Part shown: one piece after another, positions 33,796-46,675 of the stretch
How positions within the stretch are numbered: the stretch's first letter is position 1
Layout: each line of letters starts with the position of its first letter
Assembly (NCBI GenBank): GCA_029641185.1
Contig: JAPWGK010000034.1
Coordinates: 186,001-250,000 of the forward strand
Direction: 5' to 3'
DNA from: Pseudofabraea citricarpa
Lineage: Eukaryota; Ascomycota; Leotiomycetes; Helotiales; Dermateaceae
Length of the DNA: 64,000 nucleotides
The notes under the pieces: model-generated
The model's input: only the letters and a program-made list of their open reading frames with translations
Databases searched by the model: none
What the model was told of the DNA's origin: nothing
Program-made: the position numbers and the translations under genes

Positions 33796-35714
33796 ATGGA
33801 AGAAGATAAAAGTATCTCTGTCGAAGCTCAACACGTGGAACAACTTAGCCATGTAGCTAAGAATCCCGTTCACCACGGAACAGAACGACCCATATGGGAG
33901 GAAAGGGAGACCTATGGTCCTGCAGGTCTGTCCAACTATCACCAGCTTCACCTTCCAGCTCAAATAACGTGAACTAGGCTTCAAAGGAATTTGGAGTAAT
34001 CAGTATGTCACCATCTGCGCTGCGTTCGCCACCATTGGAGGTGCTCTATTTGGATACGATCAAGGCGTCATCTCCCTCACCCTAGTCATGGACCAATTCC
34101 TTGAACGATTCCCTGAAGTGTCTGAGAATGCATCTGGTGCAGGTTTCAAGAAAGGCCTCCTTACTGCAATGATTGAGCTAGGAGCCTTTCTTGGAGCAAT
34201 GAATCAAGGCTGGTTGGCGGATAGAATTTCTCGAAAATGGTCTATTCTGGTGGCCGTCGTTATTTTTTCGATCGGTTCTATAATCCAGACGTGTGCCATG
34301 GACTATCAAATGCTAGTTGGTGGCCGTTTTGTAGGTGGCATCGGAGTTGGAATGCTGGCTATGGTCGCTCCTCTGTACATTTCCGAGATTGCTCCTCCTG
34401 AGATTCGCGGTACCCTTCTCGTACTTCAAGAGCTCTCGATCGTAACTGCTATCGTGGTGGCTTTTTATATCACTTACGGTACTCGATTCATATCAAGCGA
34501 GTGGTCATGGCGTCTTCCTTTTCTCATTCAGGTGAATTTATTTCTTTGATTAAGCGACGAGTGTCTACTCTTAACTGACATTTTCTCTCGTAGATCATTC
34601 CTGCTTTGTTCTTGGGCATCGGAGTCCCATTTCTTCCCTACTCTCCACGTTGGCTAGCCGGCAGAGGTCGTGACGATGAGGCCCTTCGGGTGCTCTGCAA
34701 ACTCAGAAAGCTACCTCCAACTGACGAGCGCGTATTGACTGAATGGTTTGAAATTCGGTCCGAGGTCGCATATCGGAAAGAGGTTGCTCGCGAGAAACAC
34801 CCAAATCTGCAGGATGGAAGCCGTGCCAGTCGTATCAAGCTTCAAATCATTGGTTATACAGATTGCTTTGGTAAAGGATGTTGGAAGCGCACCCATGTGG
34901 GCATTGGTCTTATGTTTTTCCAGCGTAGGTTGGATCGTTATTCTACCAAGAGAAGCAGATGTTCTAACGATTCGATGTGTAGAATTTGTGGGTATCAATG
35001 CCCTTATTTATTATTCGCCTACCCTTTTCGCAACCATGGGTTTGAACCGCCAGATGCAGCTTGACATGTCTGGAGTTCTCAACATTTGCCAGGTAGTAGC
35101 TTGTCTCTGGTCTCTTTGGGGTATGGATAGGTTTGGACGTAGACCATTGCTACTCTGTGGAGGGATCTGCATGGCTATATCTCATCTCGTGATCGCTGTA
35201 CTTATGGGCAAATTTCAAGACAGCTGGGCGACTCATCCAACTGAGGGTTGGATATGTGTAGCCTTTCTCTTGTTCTTCATGCTTAGCTTTGGTGCAACGT
35301 GGTAAGTTCTCATAACACTACTTGTATAAAATTTCACACACTAAAACACAAATAAGGGGTCCGATTCCGTGGGCAATGCCATCAGAAATTTTCCCTGCAT
35401 CACTTCGTGCCAAGGGTGTGGCATACGCAACCATGTCGAATTGGCTCAATAACTTCATAATTGGCCTCATTACACCGCCTCTTGTACAAAACACTGGATT
35501 TGGAACATATATCTTCTCCTGCACATTCTCGGTTCTTGCCATCATCTGGGTTTATTTCGTGGTCCCAGAGACAAATGGCCGCATCTTGGAACAAATGGAT
35601 CACGTTTTTCATGATCTGGCCGGCGCAAATGAGCGAGCTCACCGTACTAGGATTGAGAATGAGATGGCAGCAACCATCTGGCAAACAAGGACTCTTGCTC
35701 CAGAGACCTCTTAA
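33796..35714 (+). CDS. MFS sugar transporter (hexose-porter type)
   Basis: There are five exons: 33796-33925, 33978-34531, 34594-34924, 34983-35301 and 35357-35714, giving 563 residues and about 12 membrane helices. Sugar-porter motifs are GGALFGYDQGVISL in helix 1, GWLADRISRKWSI, GRFVGGIGVGMLAMVAPLY, YSPRWLAGRGR and the helix-7 signature MFFQ/QFVGINALIYYSPTLF across intron 3. MDRFGRRPLLLCGG, PWAMPSEIFPASLRAKG and VPETNGRILEQMD follow. The QFVGINALIYYSPT segment is characteristic of hexose-type porters, so sugar uptake at the plasma membrane is likely, but specificity is not readable. Introns are 52-66 bp. Divergent from the third C6 regulator and followed by a methyltransferase gene on the same strand. 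Confidence 0.9.
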
Positions 35715-36499
35715 TACATTGACCCGGAGGATCTTTTATAAAACTTGACAAAACTGCAATACATGGTGGTATTCCGGTATCAAAGTATTCTAGGGGACTA
35801 CAACTATAACTCAGTGTTCACAGACGTCAGTCATTCAAACATAGGCGACTTATACGAGATAAAATTATTCCTTCCAGTCCCTTTTTGGGATATTGATTTA
35901 TTATAACTTAATATTTAAATTGTACCATCATTTTTAGTATCTATATTATGAAGACAAGAGTTGAGAAATACGGCCCTGCTTTTCAAATATTTCTTTTGTT
36001 GTGCAGGGCTAGCATTGAGATTGATTATATAAATACGTTTTATTTGGTAATATTCGACCTCTATATTATGACGGATCAAATCGTAAATTATTGATTGCTA
36101 TTTCAGAGTAAGAAAGAAATCAGATCATCCACAGTGGCCTTCGAGTAACTCGGCACCCAATGAGCTTTCGTTGGCTTTATGAAAACCCGAATACGAAACT
36201 TGCCCGGAGACCACTTTTAGAGCATGCCCGGAAGCCATTTGGCTCTTTGCATCTCACCGGTATATCGGGGAACTCGGAAAGACGGCTGTTTGGTGGATTC
36301 AGCTTCGCATGCGATCATTGTCCCAACATTGAATTCGCGTTCATGCAGTTGTATCCCAATTCGGTTGGCCAACCGTGTCCACTTCGCGACGAGCACGCAT
36401 ATAATGACACACACTAGAAATATAATGCTATTCAGTTCCCTCAATTCTCAAACTCGTCCAAACTGCATTGTATTCTCAGTTATTGTTAATTCTGTGGCG
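35715..36499. other. Intergenic, promoter of methyltransferase
   Basis: This 785-bp AT-rich spacer lies between two plus-strand genes. The open frame extending from 36224 into the methyltransferase first exon is the in-frame upstream continuation of that exon. The conserved protein does not require it. No other feature was seen. Confidence 0.5.
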
Positions 36500-38070
36500 A
36501 TGTCTGAAGGAAATAATGCATTTGTACAACCTAGTGGGTTACCAGAAAATAGCGTCTCTAACCAACCCCTACCAGTCGATGTCTTGGTCGTAGATCCAGA
36601 AGGTCAAGGAATTCCTGTAGGCCTGGAATCTGATTTTAAAGTTGATTTCGAGCTGAGTTATTTCCATAGGGGGATAGTGATTCTGGGTTTGCTGACACTC
36701 GAAGGTAAAATCAGGCTCATCGATTCATTGGGCTGTTTCAATTCGCTGAAACTCATACTTCAAGTGTCGACTGGACAGACTCTTTGGCATCAAGCATCCG
36801 ACATTATCGTCACGAATATGGGCGAACATATCATTCATTCAAGGAAGGGAGTGGGTCTCAATAATTCCTCTATTCATGTTTCATGGTTGACATTTCAAAT
36901 AGAATATAACGTTCCTAACGATGAGGTTGTAAATTTCACTCACTCAGTAGCTGCCAATATCTGACTTTTTGATTGTTAGCAAGAACAAAATCGACTAGGT
37001 GGGAATCTTCTGTCCTCTAAAACATTGAACTTACAACATCAGATTTGCAAAATCACCTATTCATGATGACATTGGGTGGCAAGTTACATCTAGCTCCTCT
37101 TGACAATGACGTCCATAGCTGCTTGGATATTGGCACCGGTACTGGAATCTGGGCGATTGATTTTGGTAAGTTTGATCTGGCTATGAGTGTACCTAGCTTA
37201 CAATAGTTAGCCGACGCACATCCAGAAGCAAAGGTAAGTCGCAACGTCGTCAATTTCCAAGTTATTTGTGCTAATTGTTTTTAGGTCATCGGAACGGATC
37301 TGAGTCCAATCCAGAGCTCTTGGTAAAACAATCAATATTCTCACGCTACTCTGATTCTTATTGATGTTACAGGGTGCCCCCAAATGTCGAATTCATTATT
37401 GATGATGCTGAAGAGTCATGGGCATTTCCAGAAAAATTCGACTTCGTTCACTCTCGTCAAATGGTGGGGTCTTTTGCGAGCTGGCCAAATTTTCTTAGTA
37501 TTGCTTACGAGTATGCGAGCTTCCTATTCTTATATACCCCCCGAATTAGATAAATTCTAATTAAGAGTACAGGGGCATGAAGCCAGGTGGATGGATTGAG
37601 CTTCAGGATGTTGGTAATTTGACAAGCGACGAGCAAGATATCACCTCTACTGGACTTGACGTATGGTACCAGACAGTAGTAAAGGCATTCGACGTCATTG
37701 GCCGAGGTGTACAAACTGCACAGTATCATGCAAAACTATTGGAAGATGCTGGGTTTGAAGAGATTCATGAAGAGGTCTTCAAGTGGCCTATAAACACATG
37801 GCCAGAAGATCGACACGCGAAAGAGCTAGGATTATGGTCGAGAGAAAACATGCTTGATAGCTTAGAAGCTTGGTCAATCGTGCCGTTCACCAAATTCCTT
37901 GGTTGGAGTCTCGAAGAAGCACGGGTTTCACAAGCCAAGGCAAGAGCAAGTCTGAAGGATACTTCTATTCATGCCTACTGGAAGATGTAAGTCTGCTGAA
38001 GTATTTTGACTATTCCTACTAATGTTAGATTAGTCATGTCATCTACGCTCGGAAGCCTCGTGATTCTTAG
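36500..38070 (+). CDS. SAM-dependent methyltransferase (class I, LaeA-like fungal family), 11 exons
   Basis: Predicted class I SAM methyltransferase. There are eleven exons: 36500-36616, 36670-36704, 36765-36850, 36903-36925, 36980-36998, 37043-37165, 37211-37233, 37285-37322, 37373-37510, 37573-37986 and 38034-38070. They sum to 1053 nt (350 residues) with every phase matching. Family motifs straddle the joins: SLASSIRHYRHEYGRTYHSF, then YNVPNDE/QEQNRL/DLQNHL. SAM-binding motif I is CLDIGTGTGIWAIDF, about residues 120-134. VIGTDLSPIQ, FDFVHSRQM, GMKPGGWIELQD and the terminal YWKI/HVIYARKP follow. This pattern is that of the large fungal family including LaeA-like and velvet-associated or secondary-metabolite methyltransferases. 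Substrate unknown. It lies between a sugar transporter and an OPT transporter on the same strand. Six exons are under 40 nt, so automated models may miss it. ATG 36500 is the only start giving a family-like N-terminus. Confidence 0.82.
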
Positions 38071-39075
38071 ACTTTTTCTAGATATATTAGATGAATCATG
38101 CATGACTGAGGAGACACATAGGAAAATTTCTTGAACATTGTTAACTCAAGATACACAAGAAAATGCAAGCGACCTCGCTTTGTCTCGGTTAGCGTCAAGG
38201 GTCCTTGTCGTCGTCGGCTCAACGGTCACAACATTTTCTGATCACATTGCGACATGGTAGCAATATCGGCACTTCGGACTTTACCTCTCCTTTGAGATCT
38301 TTTTATGCTATAGTAAAACTGGTTCCCCGCTCTCTTCGGGCCCTACCCTCATTCTCTCATTGATTTAAGTTGTGTCAGTGTAAAGTGAACTATGATTCCT
38401 AATAAATAACACAGCATCTAGCCCTGTTCAATGATTTATTGATTCTCGTATGTAATATGAATTGCTAGATTTTTCACACAAACTTGATTCTGCTAATAAC
38501 TGCTCGTTGACGTTGAACCAGAACCGCAAAAGTCATTCAGATCTAGATTGAAGCCTCGATTCCTGAGGTGGCGATAAGGGATTTCCCAAAAGCCTGGACA
38601 CATAGAGGGATCTAGCCTTAGTTATCACTTCATCGGGACAGTATGCGCTAACCAACTATTTACTGCTATTGATTTGACGCGCCAGACGACTCACCCTAAA
38701 ACTTTGTCTGGTGAAATCCAATCAGACCTTCATACACTGTGAAGTCTCCGATAGCATGCATCTGTGCGAGACTGTTTCGCCTCGCAATGTGCGTGCTTTC
38801 AAGCTATACTGTTCAACTTGCACATCATGCAGATCCACAATTGCATGTTGCATTTATGATAAGGATCTAGGACGATGGAGGCATATGATTGGCAGAAGCT
38901 TGCCAACTCGAGCTGAACAGCCGAACACCCCCATTCTCAAATGTGCTTGGCTGCTCAGAGTGGGCTTGCATTATCTCCTGTTAGAACTTGGTATCTATTA
39001 TAAAGTCGAGATGAGATTCTCGGGGTGCTCGTACCCAAAGCTGAGAATTTGAGAATCTCAAATTCTGAAGTAATC
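38071..39075. other. Intergenic, promoter side of OPT transporter
   Basis: This 1-kb spacer has no supported gene. The ORF at 38711-39052 has no domain features and lies within the probable promoter/5' UTR of the transporter gene. Pyrimidine-rich stretches near 38330 are unremarkable. Confidence 0.5.
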
Positions 39076-41993
39076 ATGTCGCACTTAGCTGGCGAAAAGG
39101 TTGTCCCAGACACGCCAGTCCCATTGAAGCATACGGAAGCACCAAATATTACCGTTGACCCAATCTATGAAACTGAGGAGAAGATTCTTTTTGGTTTAGG
39201 TTTAGACTCTGTGGATGGCAGCAAGAAGAATTCAAGCGACGAGCATACCTACGACTTTACCTCCGAGGAATTTGCCAATATACCTGAGCTAGTGCGGGAG
39301 GTGGTTGGGTTCGAAGATGACCCAACTCTACCCGTCTTGACTTTCCGCTCACTCCTCTTGTCGGCAATCTTCTGTGCTATCGGAAGCACAGTTTCTCAGC
39401 TATCATAGTGAGTTGGGCACTCCTAATCTTTAGATAGTGCTGACAACGAGGCTAGCTTTCGAACAACCACAGCTCCTTTCCCCGTCTTCTTTGTCATCCT
39501 CGCTTCGGCGCCGCTCGGTCGATTGCTTGCTCGTATTTTACCCAGCTACACGGTACCTTTAGGACGGTTCTCTTTCTCTCTCAACCCGGGACCATTCTCT
39601 ATCAAAGAGCATGCGATCATTGGAATTGCGGCAAATGCAGGAAGTCAAGGCCAATGGGCAAGTAAGTAAATCCCATTATATTTAAAGTATTTTCTAACTA
39701 GCTATAGCATTTCTACCAACCAATGCCGCGCTTTATTATGGTATCACTATGAATCCTGCGGTGGCTTTGTTTTTTGGCTGGGTTAGTTTGATTATTTTGT
39801 CATTTAACTAGTGTGCTAATACTATGACTAGGGCGCTTCTCTACTTGGATTTTCTTTTGCTGCAATGGGTATGTCCAGTATTATTCCAGTGGTGCTTTGC
39901 TGACAGATACCAAGTCCGCAAAATTTTAATCGATGATCCGGAATTCATCTTCCCTCTTTCGTTACAGCAGGTCACCTTGTACCGAAGTATGCAAGGCAAA
40001 ACGGAATTCCACGCAAGTAAAGAAAAGAAACAGATGAAGGTAACAGCTAACTCGGCACCCACTAGCAGAGATCAAACTAACAATTGACGCAGGTTTTCTG
40101 GCTGCTGTTATTTGGCACCTTTGTTTGGCAATTCTTACCGGAGTATCTCTTCCCATTTGTGGCTTCTCTCGCACCTCTCTGTTGGTTGGCAAGCCGAAAC
40201 CACACTGTCAACTTCCTCGGAGCTGGCCGCGGAGGTATTGGACTGTTAAACATCACGCTCAACTGGTCAAACATTACATCGACAGTCATTACGTATCCTT
40301 ACAGTGTTCAAGTCACAGTATTCGTTGGTTTCGTCATCACGGTGAGTCTCGCTCCCATTTTGGATAGCTAAGACTGACAGCCACAAAGACCTGGATTCTT
40401 ATCCCCGTTTCATACTTTGGTAATCTTTGGGGTTCTCCAACATATAATATCATGTCAAATGGAGTGTTCCAGAAAAATGGATCATCGTATCCGTTCACAT
40501 CCTTAAGTGACCTCATCTTCTTGTCTAAGCCTATTATATACTCATCTTCTCTTAGTTTATACGGATTCCAAGGGTATACAGCACGTTAACGAGACGAGAT
40601 ATGAGGAAGTTGGTCTCGCTTATTCTGGTGCACAGTACACATGGGGAATTTTCATGGTAAGTCTAAAGATGCATTAGAGGATATTTATACTTATGCGATA
40701 TCAGTGGTACGCGTCGTACATCTCTTCATTCGTTTGGTGCGGTCTATTTTTGGGGCCCAAAATCAGAAAGATCTGGAAGGCGAGAAAAGCGGAGGGGGAA
40801 TATCACCAGGACCGTCTCAGGTGAGTACTGGCAGACCTTACTTGCCTAGCGAGGATTTAACTGATTTCCCTCAGTCGCATCATCCAAAAGTACCCCGGTA
40901 TGACCAAATGGTAATTTTTCTTACTTAATTTCAAAGATCGCCACTGACTCTTGCACAGGGAATGGGTAGTCCTGACTGCCGTACCCATCGTCATTCTCTT
41001 GATAATCGTTGCAACAAAGTCTGTTTGGATGCCTACGTGGACCTATTTTGTGGCCCTAGGATTTGGTGCAGCAGCCATGTTACCAATGAGTCTGGTTTAT
41101 GCCGTGTCAGGATATTCAATCAAAGTCGGCTTTTTCAATGAGCTCATTTATGGATGTGAGTATGGGCCCTATCATAACAATGATGAAACTGACGTCCTTG
41201 TGCTCAGACATGATTGATGCCAAAGGGTCATCACGACACCCTCTTGGTCAGCTTGCCTACCGCATTATCTCTGGCAACGTGTGGTATGACGCTCGAATCG
41301 TACTAGAGGATCAGAAAGTGAGTCAACTTTTCTCGCTAGTTATAATCCCCACTGACGTATTTTAAGATCGGCCATTATCTCCATCTACCTCCCCGAGACG
41401 TTATTGGTATCCAGATTCTTGCCAACATGCTCGCCCTACCAATCAATTATGGTGTAATGCGCTGGGTGATCGCGTCGAAGTTTGACTATGTAAGCGGTCG
41501 AGTCGTTGACCCACAAGGTCAATGGACGGGTCAAGAATTCAAAAGCTATAATACGGCCGGTATTCAATACGCTTTAGTTGGACCCCGGAAGCTCTTTGCA
41601 TCATCATTCTTCAAACCCGTGCTGTATGGCTTTGCAGCTGGCGGAGCGGCCCCTCTGCTGATCTGGCTCTTGCACAAGAAATTCCCTAAGGTTCGATTCG
41701 ATCTCTGGAACACGACAATCTTCTTCGCAAGTGCCGCTACTTTCTATGGTAATCTCAGTACCGGCCCCTTCACGGCTATACTCGTTGGAACATTCTTCAA
41801 CTTTTACCTCTATCGATACAGGCATAAGTTTTGGAACAAGTGGGCTTACATCAGCGGTGCGGCATTGGATACTGGGTTCAACGCGAATCTGTTGTTCATC
41901 TTCATCTTTCTCGGTACTACAGGTGCTGTGATGGCAAATTGGTGGGGCAATAATGCGGATAGCATCGAGAGGTGCTTCGCTCTGAAGAAGTAA
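39076..41993 (+). CDS. Oligopeptide transporter, OPT family
   Basis: OPT proteins are proton-coupled plasma-membrane importers of small peptides (or glutathione, siderophore-like compounds). There are thirteen exons: 39076-39407, 39456-39661, 39708-39781, 39832-39868, 39915-40039, 40093-40341, 40389-40506, 40556-40656, 40705-40820, 40875-40910, 40959-41155, 41208-41317 and 41367-41993. They give 775 residues, typical length. Key motifs are [15 protein letters not shown] (the NPGPF signature), [78 protein letters not shown] and [10 protein letters not shown] (the KIPPR-like motif). It has about 14 hydrophobic helices and an acidic soluble N-terminus. The exon 5 acceptor is CCAAG at 39910-39914; the earlier AG breaks the frame. 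Converges on the amino acid permease. Substrate uncertain. Confidence 0.9.
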
Positions 41994-42270
41994 TTGATAG
42001 CTAGAACTATCTCGCGAAACGAAGATTCCATGTTCATTCTGAGAGCACATAACAATGAAATCAGCCCAAAGTTCTTGGAGATATTCATGTAACTTCAACT
42101 TCTTCATCATAATAGAAACATTCTGAATCCTTCGTTGCGGACAATCATTTAATGCAACCACTGAAATCACGGCCCAAGTACGAAATTGAAATGCGTCTTC
42201 TTCGCGTAAAATTGATATTAATAATAGCATAAAAGAAGATAATTCTAAATAAATACAGTTCTCCGTGAGT

Positions 42271-44098
42271 CTAGAATAGCCAGTCGATAAATTTGCCCCA
42301 CCAAGTGGTAGGTACTGGCTCAGGAGGTACACTCGTGGGATCGAAACGGCCAGAGAAGAGATCCGTCTCCGAAGACCGTACAAACTTTGTCTTCTTAGCT
42401 AATTTCCACAAGATAAATGGCGCAATGTAGATGACGATGCCAATGTAGTTAGCAATGAAGTTAGCCGTTGACCAGTTGCCCCTGAGGAAGACGCTGAACC
42501 CCGAGAAGACGACGATAATGGCAGATCCAATAGCGCCAACATAGGCAGCGTATGGCTGAAGGCGGCCCTTCATCGGAAGGAGATTTCGATCGATACCTTG
42601 GGCTTTGCAGGCTCGGTGATAGCGGATGAAACAGATGCAGAGCGTCATCCAAGCCAAAAGCCCAGCGACGGTACTGAGATTGAGCAGCCACGTGAAGGCT
42701 TGAGAAGCACCACCAGATCCGAGACTAAGATACGCCAGGGGACCGAAAGCGAACGAGGCTAGAACTGCATAGTACGGCACTCCATATCGGTTGACCCTGG
42801 AAAAGAACTGTGGAGTTTGACGGTCGATGGCCATAGCAACAATTATGCGAGCCCCGATATAGCAGTAGCTGTTACCGGCGGACCAGGCGGATGTCAGAAT
42901 GCAAGCATTGACAATTGATGGAAGGACCTGAATGCCGGAGTTTTTGATGGCAACGACAAAAGGCGACGAGTTAGCATTGCCGGACCCGCTCACGAGTGCT
43001 GGGTCGTTTGATGGGATTATCATCCCAATGAGGAGGGCGCCGAGTACGTAGAAGAATAGAATGCGGTAGGTAACTCGGTGCACTGCCTTGGGAATCGACT
43101 TGTGCGGGTTCATAGTCTCACCGGCAGCCACAACAACCGTCTCGACACCAATGAAGGAGAAACTGGCATTGATGAATGCGCTGAAGAAGGCAAGGAAGTG
43201 CCCTTTATTACCCGTGATTCCGTTAAAATCTGTGAACATCCCGGGATCTTTCCAGTACCTGAAGCCGATTCGATCGTGGTTGGGGGCTCCGCCAAGCGTG
43301 ATGACAAGCGAGACAAAGATCAAGCCCAGAAAACAGAGAACCTTGATCGAGGCCGTAACAACTTCAGCCTCACCAAAGAAACGGACGTTCATGATATTGA
43401 TGAAGAATATTGCAGCAAGGCCGATGGAGATCACCAGAGCTGGAGTGATATCAGTCCAGTAGGACTAGAATAATTTAGCGAGCTGGGCCAAGGTGTCCAT
43501 GAAGAGATCTTACCACAATGATAGCAGCAGCAACAACCTCAGAAGCGATTGCAATGGTGTAGCAGTAGCCATAAGAGATAGCTAAGGTGAAACCAAGAGC
43601 CGGGTCAACGAGCCGAGTAGCAAAATGCGGAAAAGAGCCAGCGGTTGGGAACTTCAACTAGTCAGAGACCATGGTGATTTGAATCTCGCAGGAACAATTG
43701 GAACTTACCAAGGTAGCAAGTTCTCCAATTGATTCCATAACACACCATAGAATGCCACCGACGATCGTGTAGGCCCTGCATCAATTAGCATTTGTGCAAA
43801 ACTCCGACTTGTTCTGGCCTCACAATAATAGACCCAATGGCCCAGCTTTAGACAATGCCGCGCCGGTGCCAACAAAAAGACCCGTGCCAATACCACCACC
43901 AATACCAATGAAAGTGACATGCCGAGCCTTCAGCCTGCGCTGCGTCCGTCCAACACCACCAACCCCATAAATGGCGTCGAGATCTCCCGAAGCGGACTGC
44001 ACGACTTCGCTGTCATGCTTGATATCTGCCTCCGTATTATTGACTGAGTTTGAAGGCTGGCGGTGAATTGCCGAGGCTGCGTCATGATTTGCTGCCAT
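42271..44098 (-). CDS. Amino acid permease (APC superfamily, fungal AAP type)
   Basis: Plasma-membrane proton/amino acid symporter. There are four exons: 43824-44098, 43709-43775, 43514-43651 and 42271-43464, giving 557 residues. A soluble N-terminus (to about residue 60) precedes [20 protein letters not shown], the first helix with the glycine-rich break typical of the YAT family. Further motifs are [19 protein letters not shown] across intron 2, [49 protein letters not shown] and RYGVPYYAV. Twelve membrane helices are plausible. The exon 3 acceptor is TGAAG at 43652-43656, which restores the conserved FPTAGSFP without an extra codon pair. It lies beside the OPT transporter, so this end of the island is a nitrogen-uptake pair. 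Substrate range not readable. Confidence 0.92.
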
Positions 44099-45517
44099 GG
44101 TGGATAAGCAATACCAGCTCTCTGCTGACTTTTGATCTGGTCGTTAAATGCGATGAAGAGAAACTCATGCAAGCATATTTCTTTTGAGCTTCCTCTTCTA
44201 ACAGTCGCATTAGAAGCGAAAATTTTTGATCCATGGACGAGCACGCCATCATTAGTTCTTAGATATCATGAGCAGTCTCCACTGTAGATTTTTCGTTTAC
44301 TCTGCTCCACTTGTGGTTGAAATTTGTAACAAGTCCGAAGAGCAGCCGGTGGCGTTGTGATTGGATTTAGCGAGGACGAAGGTGTAGGAGGCGGCTATGG
44401 TTTTATAGAACGTATATACGCATAAGATAGGTAAAGATAAAGGGCAAACGACTTTGGAGCGGTAGGAAATGCTAGAATATGAAATAAATCCAAGATAGCG
44501 ACTTTAGTTGATCTACTAGATCTCTTTGCGAAGACTTTTAAGATCCTAGATATTTTTTAGCACGTAGAAGCTGATACCCTGTTACGAACTAGAAACCTTA
44601 AGACTTATTTCAGATTAATCTAGGATTAATACTCATAGGTTATTGTTATTAAAAATCAAAAATAGACTTACATTCTCAATCGACGCGAGGGTTTACATCT
44701 AACTCCCATTCCGGTGTTAAAAGATATCACGACCAAGTAAAAACACGAGAATCTGTAGAAAGCAAACGGAATTCAACCCTAAAGCCTTGAAAGCTAAGAC
44801 ATACAAACAAGATGACGCGGCAACTGGAACGTGTTCCTTAATCGGTTCAGTTGTCTTCCGCACGAGACAGATAAACAACAAAGAAAATGGTCATTCTCTA
44901 TGTTGGCGTTGTGAAACACTATTTCAAGTAGAGATATCCACTCAAGCAACCAGAATCAAACTCGTGAAATGAACTAGCTCTTTTGAAACCCAGGAGCTAT
45001 CCCTAACAACAAGAAGCAGTGATACTATTTCCTCGTCTTTTCTTCCTTCACCTCGTTCATCTGTCTGTTTTTATTCTCAGTATAAATACTAAATAGGTCT
45101 TAAAGCACCAACGACAAAGTTAAAGGCTTCAGTTTTCTAGAGAGTAATCATTAAAGCAAGATGAATTCTTTTCAGTTCTTTATCACCAAACCAAATCCCA
45201 ACTATTTCCACAACAACCAACAACTCATCATTCGCCTCATGCTAAAGCACAAACACACTTACGCCGTCTCTTACATATACACAAGAAGGATAAGAGACTG
45301 TGAAGATTCTTCAATGAACCCAAAAGAAAGCCAGCTACCAAGAATCAAGTCGACCAAGAGAAGAAGCCCATATTCCTTAGGCACTCCTTCTCTCTTTTCC
45401 ATTGGCCCTTCTTTGCTTTCCCATCTCATCAATTCGCAATTCCCAAAACCAACATCATAAATCGCGACCTCTATAGCAGCACGCGTGAGCAATCCATCGA
45501 CCTTTACCCCACATAAA

Positions 45518-45624
45518 AGTACGAGAAACCGAAGGATCCAGAATGGAATTCGCCAGTATGACCGTGTATGAAAGCACGAGAAACCCAAGGACCCAGAGAT
45601 GGATTTCGCCAGTATGATCGTGTG
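45518..45624. repeat. Imperfect tandem duplication, about 52-bp unit, period about 55
   Basis: Unit 1 (45518-45568) and unit 2 (45573-45624) both run from AG[TC]ACGAGAAACC through CGCCAGTATGA to CGTGT, with about a dozen substitutions or indels. Seen directly by eye. Confidence 0.75.
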
Positions 45625-46229
45625 TAGCAATTTGGCAAAGAAAGGAGCACAACTCTTCCAAATCCACCATTTGCTTCTGGACATGAGAGAGATTTGCAAG
45701 TCTCGGTCAAGACTAAAAGATGAAGACGATCAGATATTTGCCATCGTCACGTCGAGCAAGAGAAAGAGAGGGAGGGGGAGAGGGAGAGGTACTTATGACT
45801 TCGCACCCCCGAGAGTGGGCAGTGTGAAAACGTGAAACCAAGGGACCGAGAATTTATTCGATTCGCCTGCTGCACGCACACGCACACGGCACGCGCGTTG
45901 CATGCTCTCTGTCAGCTTCGCTGTGTTTTCTTCGTTCCTCTCTTCGCTCTCCCTTTGTCTTTCCCTTCCTGGTCTTCGTCGCAGCAACAAGAGACAAGAC
46001 AATTGTCGAGATTGACTGCTAATCAATTAGCCTCTCTCACACACTCTCTCAATCTCTCTCTTGCACCCATAGTAGAATCCCCTAGACTTTCTCCTCTACT
46101 AGCCAGCCAGCCGTGAGATAAAACGAAAGGAGAGTATGAAACCAAGGGAGCGATAAAGCTCGAGAGGACACGCCTGGACAGCACACCAGCCGCCTTCTCA
46201 TAATGAATTCCCTCTACCAATAACACCTC

Positions 46230-46675
46230 CTCCTCCTCCTTCTCAGGATCCCCTCCCTCCCTATAAAACCAGCCGATCAAATTAGCCTCTCTTATTCTCT
46301 GTCTCTCTTACACACACACACACTCCATCTAGCGCGTACATACAACTAAAACACCACCCCTCCTTTGTTTTCTCCTTCAGTGCCCAGATCCAACGACGCC
46401 CGCCCGATTCCGGCGATGCTTGAGTACCGGTAGCCGTGGCGGGTATATAACAGCAGCGAAGGGATCGAGAAAGCTTGTCGGGCACGATAGGATGACAGAC
46501 CCAGACCCAGACCCAGACACACGCGCGCGGTATTCTCGCCATCAGTCCCTCCCCCTTCAGGAATCAGGTCTTCCTCGAGCAACAAGACGGTCCTCCTTCT
46601 CAACATCCCCTCCCGAGTCCCTGCTAAACCAATCAGATTAGCCCCTCCCCCTCTCTTTGCCTCTCTCTCTCTGAC
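46230..46675. repeat. Two diverged direct-repeat modules about 350 bp apart
   Basis: Modules starting near 46236 and 46590 share TCCTTCTCA..ATCCCCTCCC, then AAACCA, ATCA..ATTAGCC and a CTCTCT tail. A third, weaker copy of the ATCAATTAGCCTCTCTC part lies near 46020. A related element GAAACCAAGGGA(C/G)CGA occurs near 45834 and 46138, with a weaker copy near 46813. Together they suggest old, rearranged tandem amplification. Confidence 0.55.

Noticed and set aside
36224..36499. Upstream in-frame extension of the methyltransferase first exon
   Set aside because: Not similar to family N-termini; the conserved protein is complete from ATG 36500.
38711..39052. 113-codon ORF before the OPT gene
   Set aside because: No domain; lies in the presumed promoter and 5' UTR.
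12312..44098. Classical secondary-metabolite gene cluster
   Set aside because: No PKS, NRPS, terpene cyclase or DMATS core gene is present, so only a catabolic or transport island is proposed.
45271..45699. Minus-strand ORFs in three frames, repetitive peptides
   Set aside because: The repetition comes from the 52-bp tandem DNA duplication, and all three frames being open indicates low complexity rather than coding.
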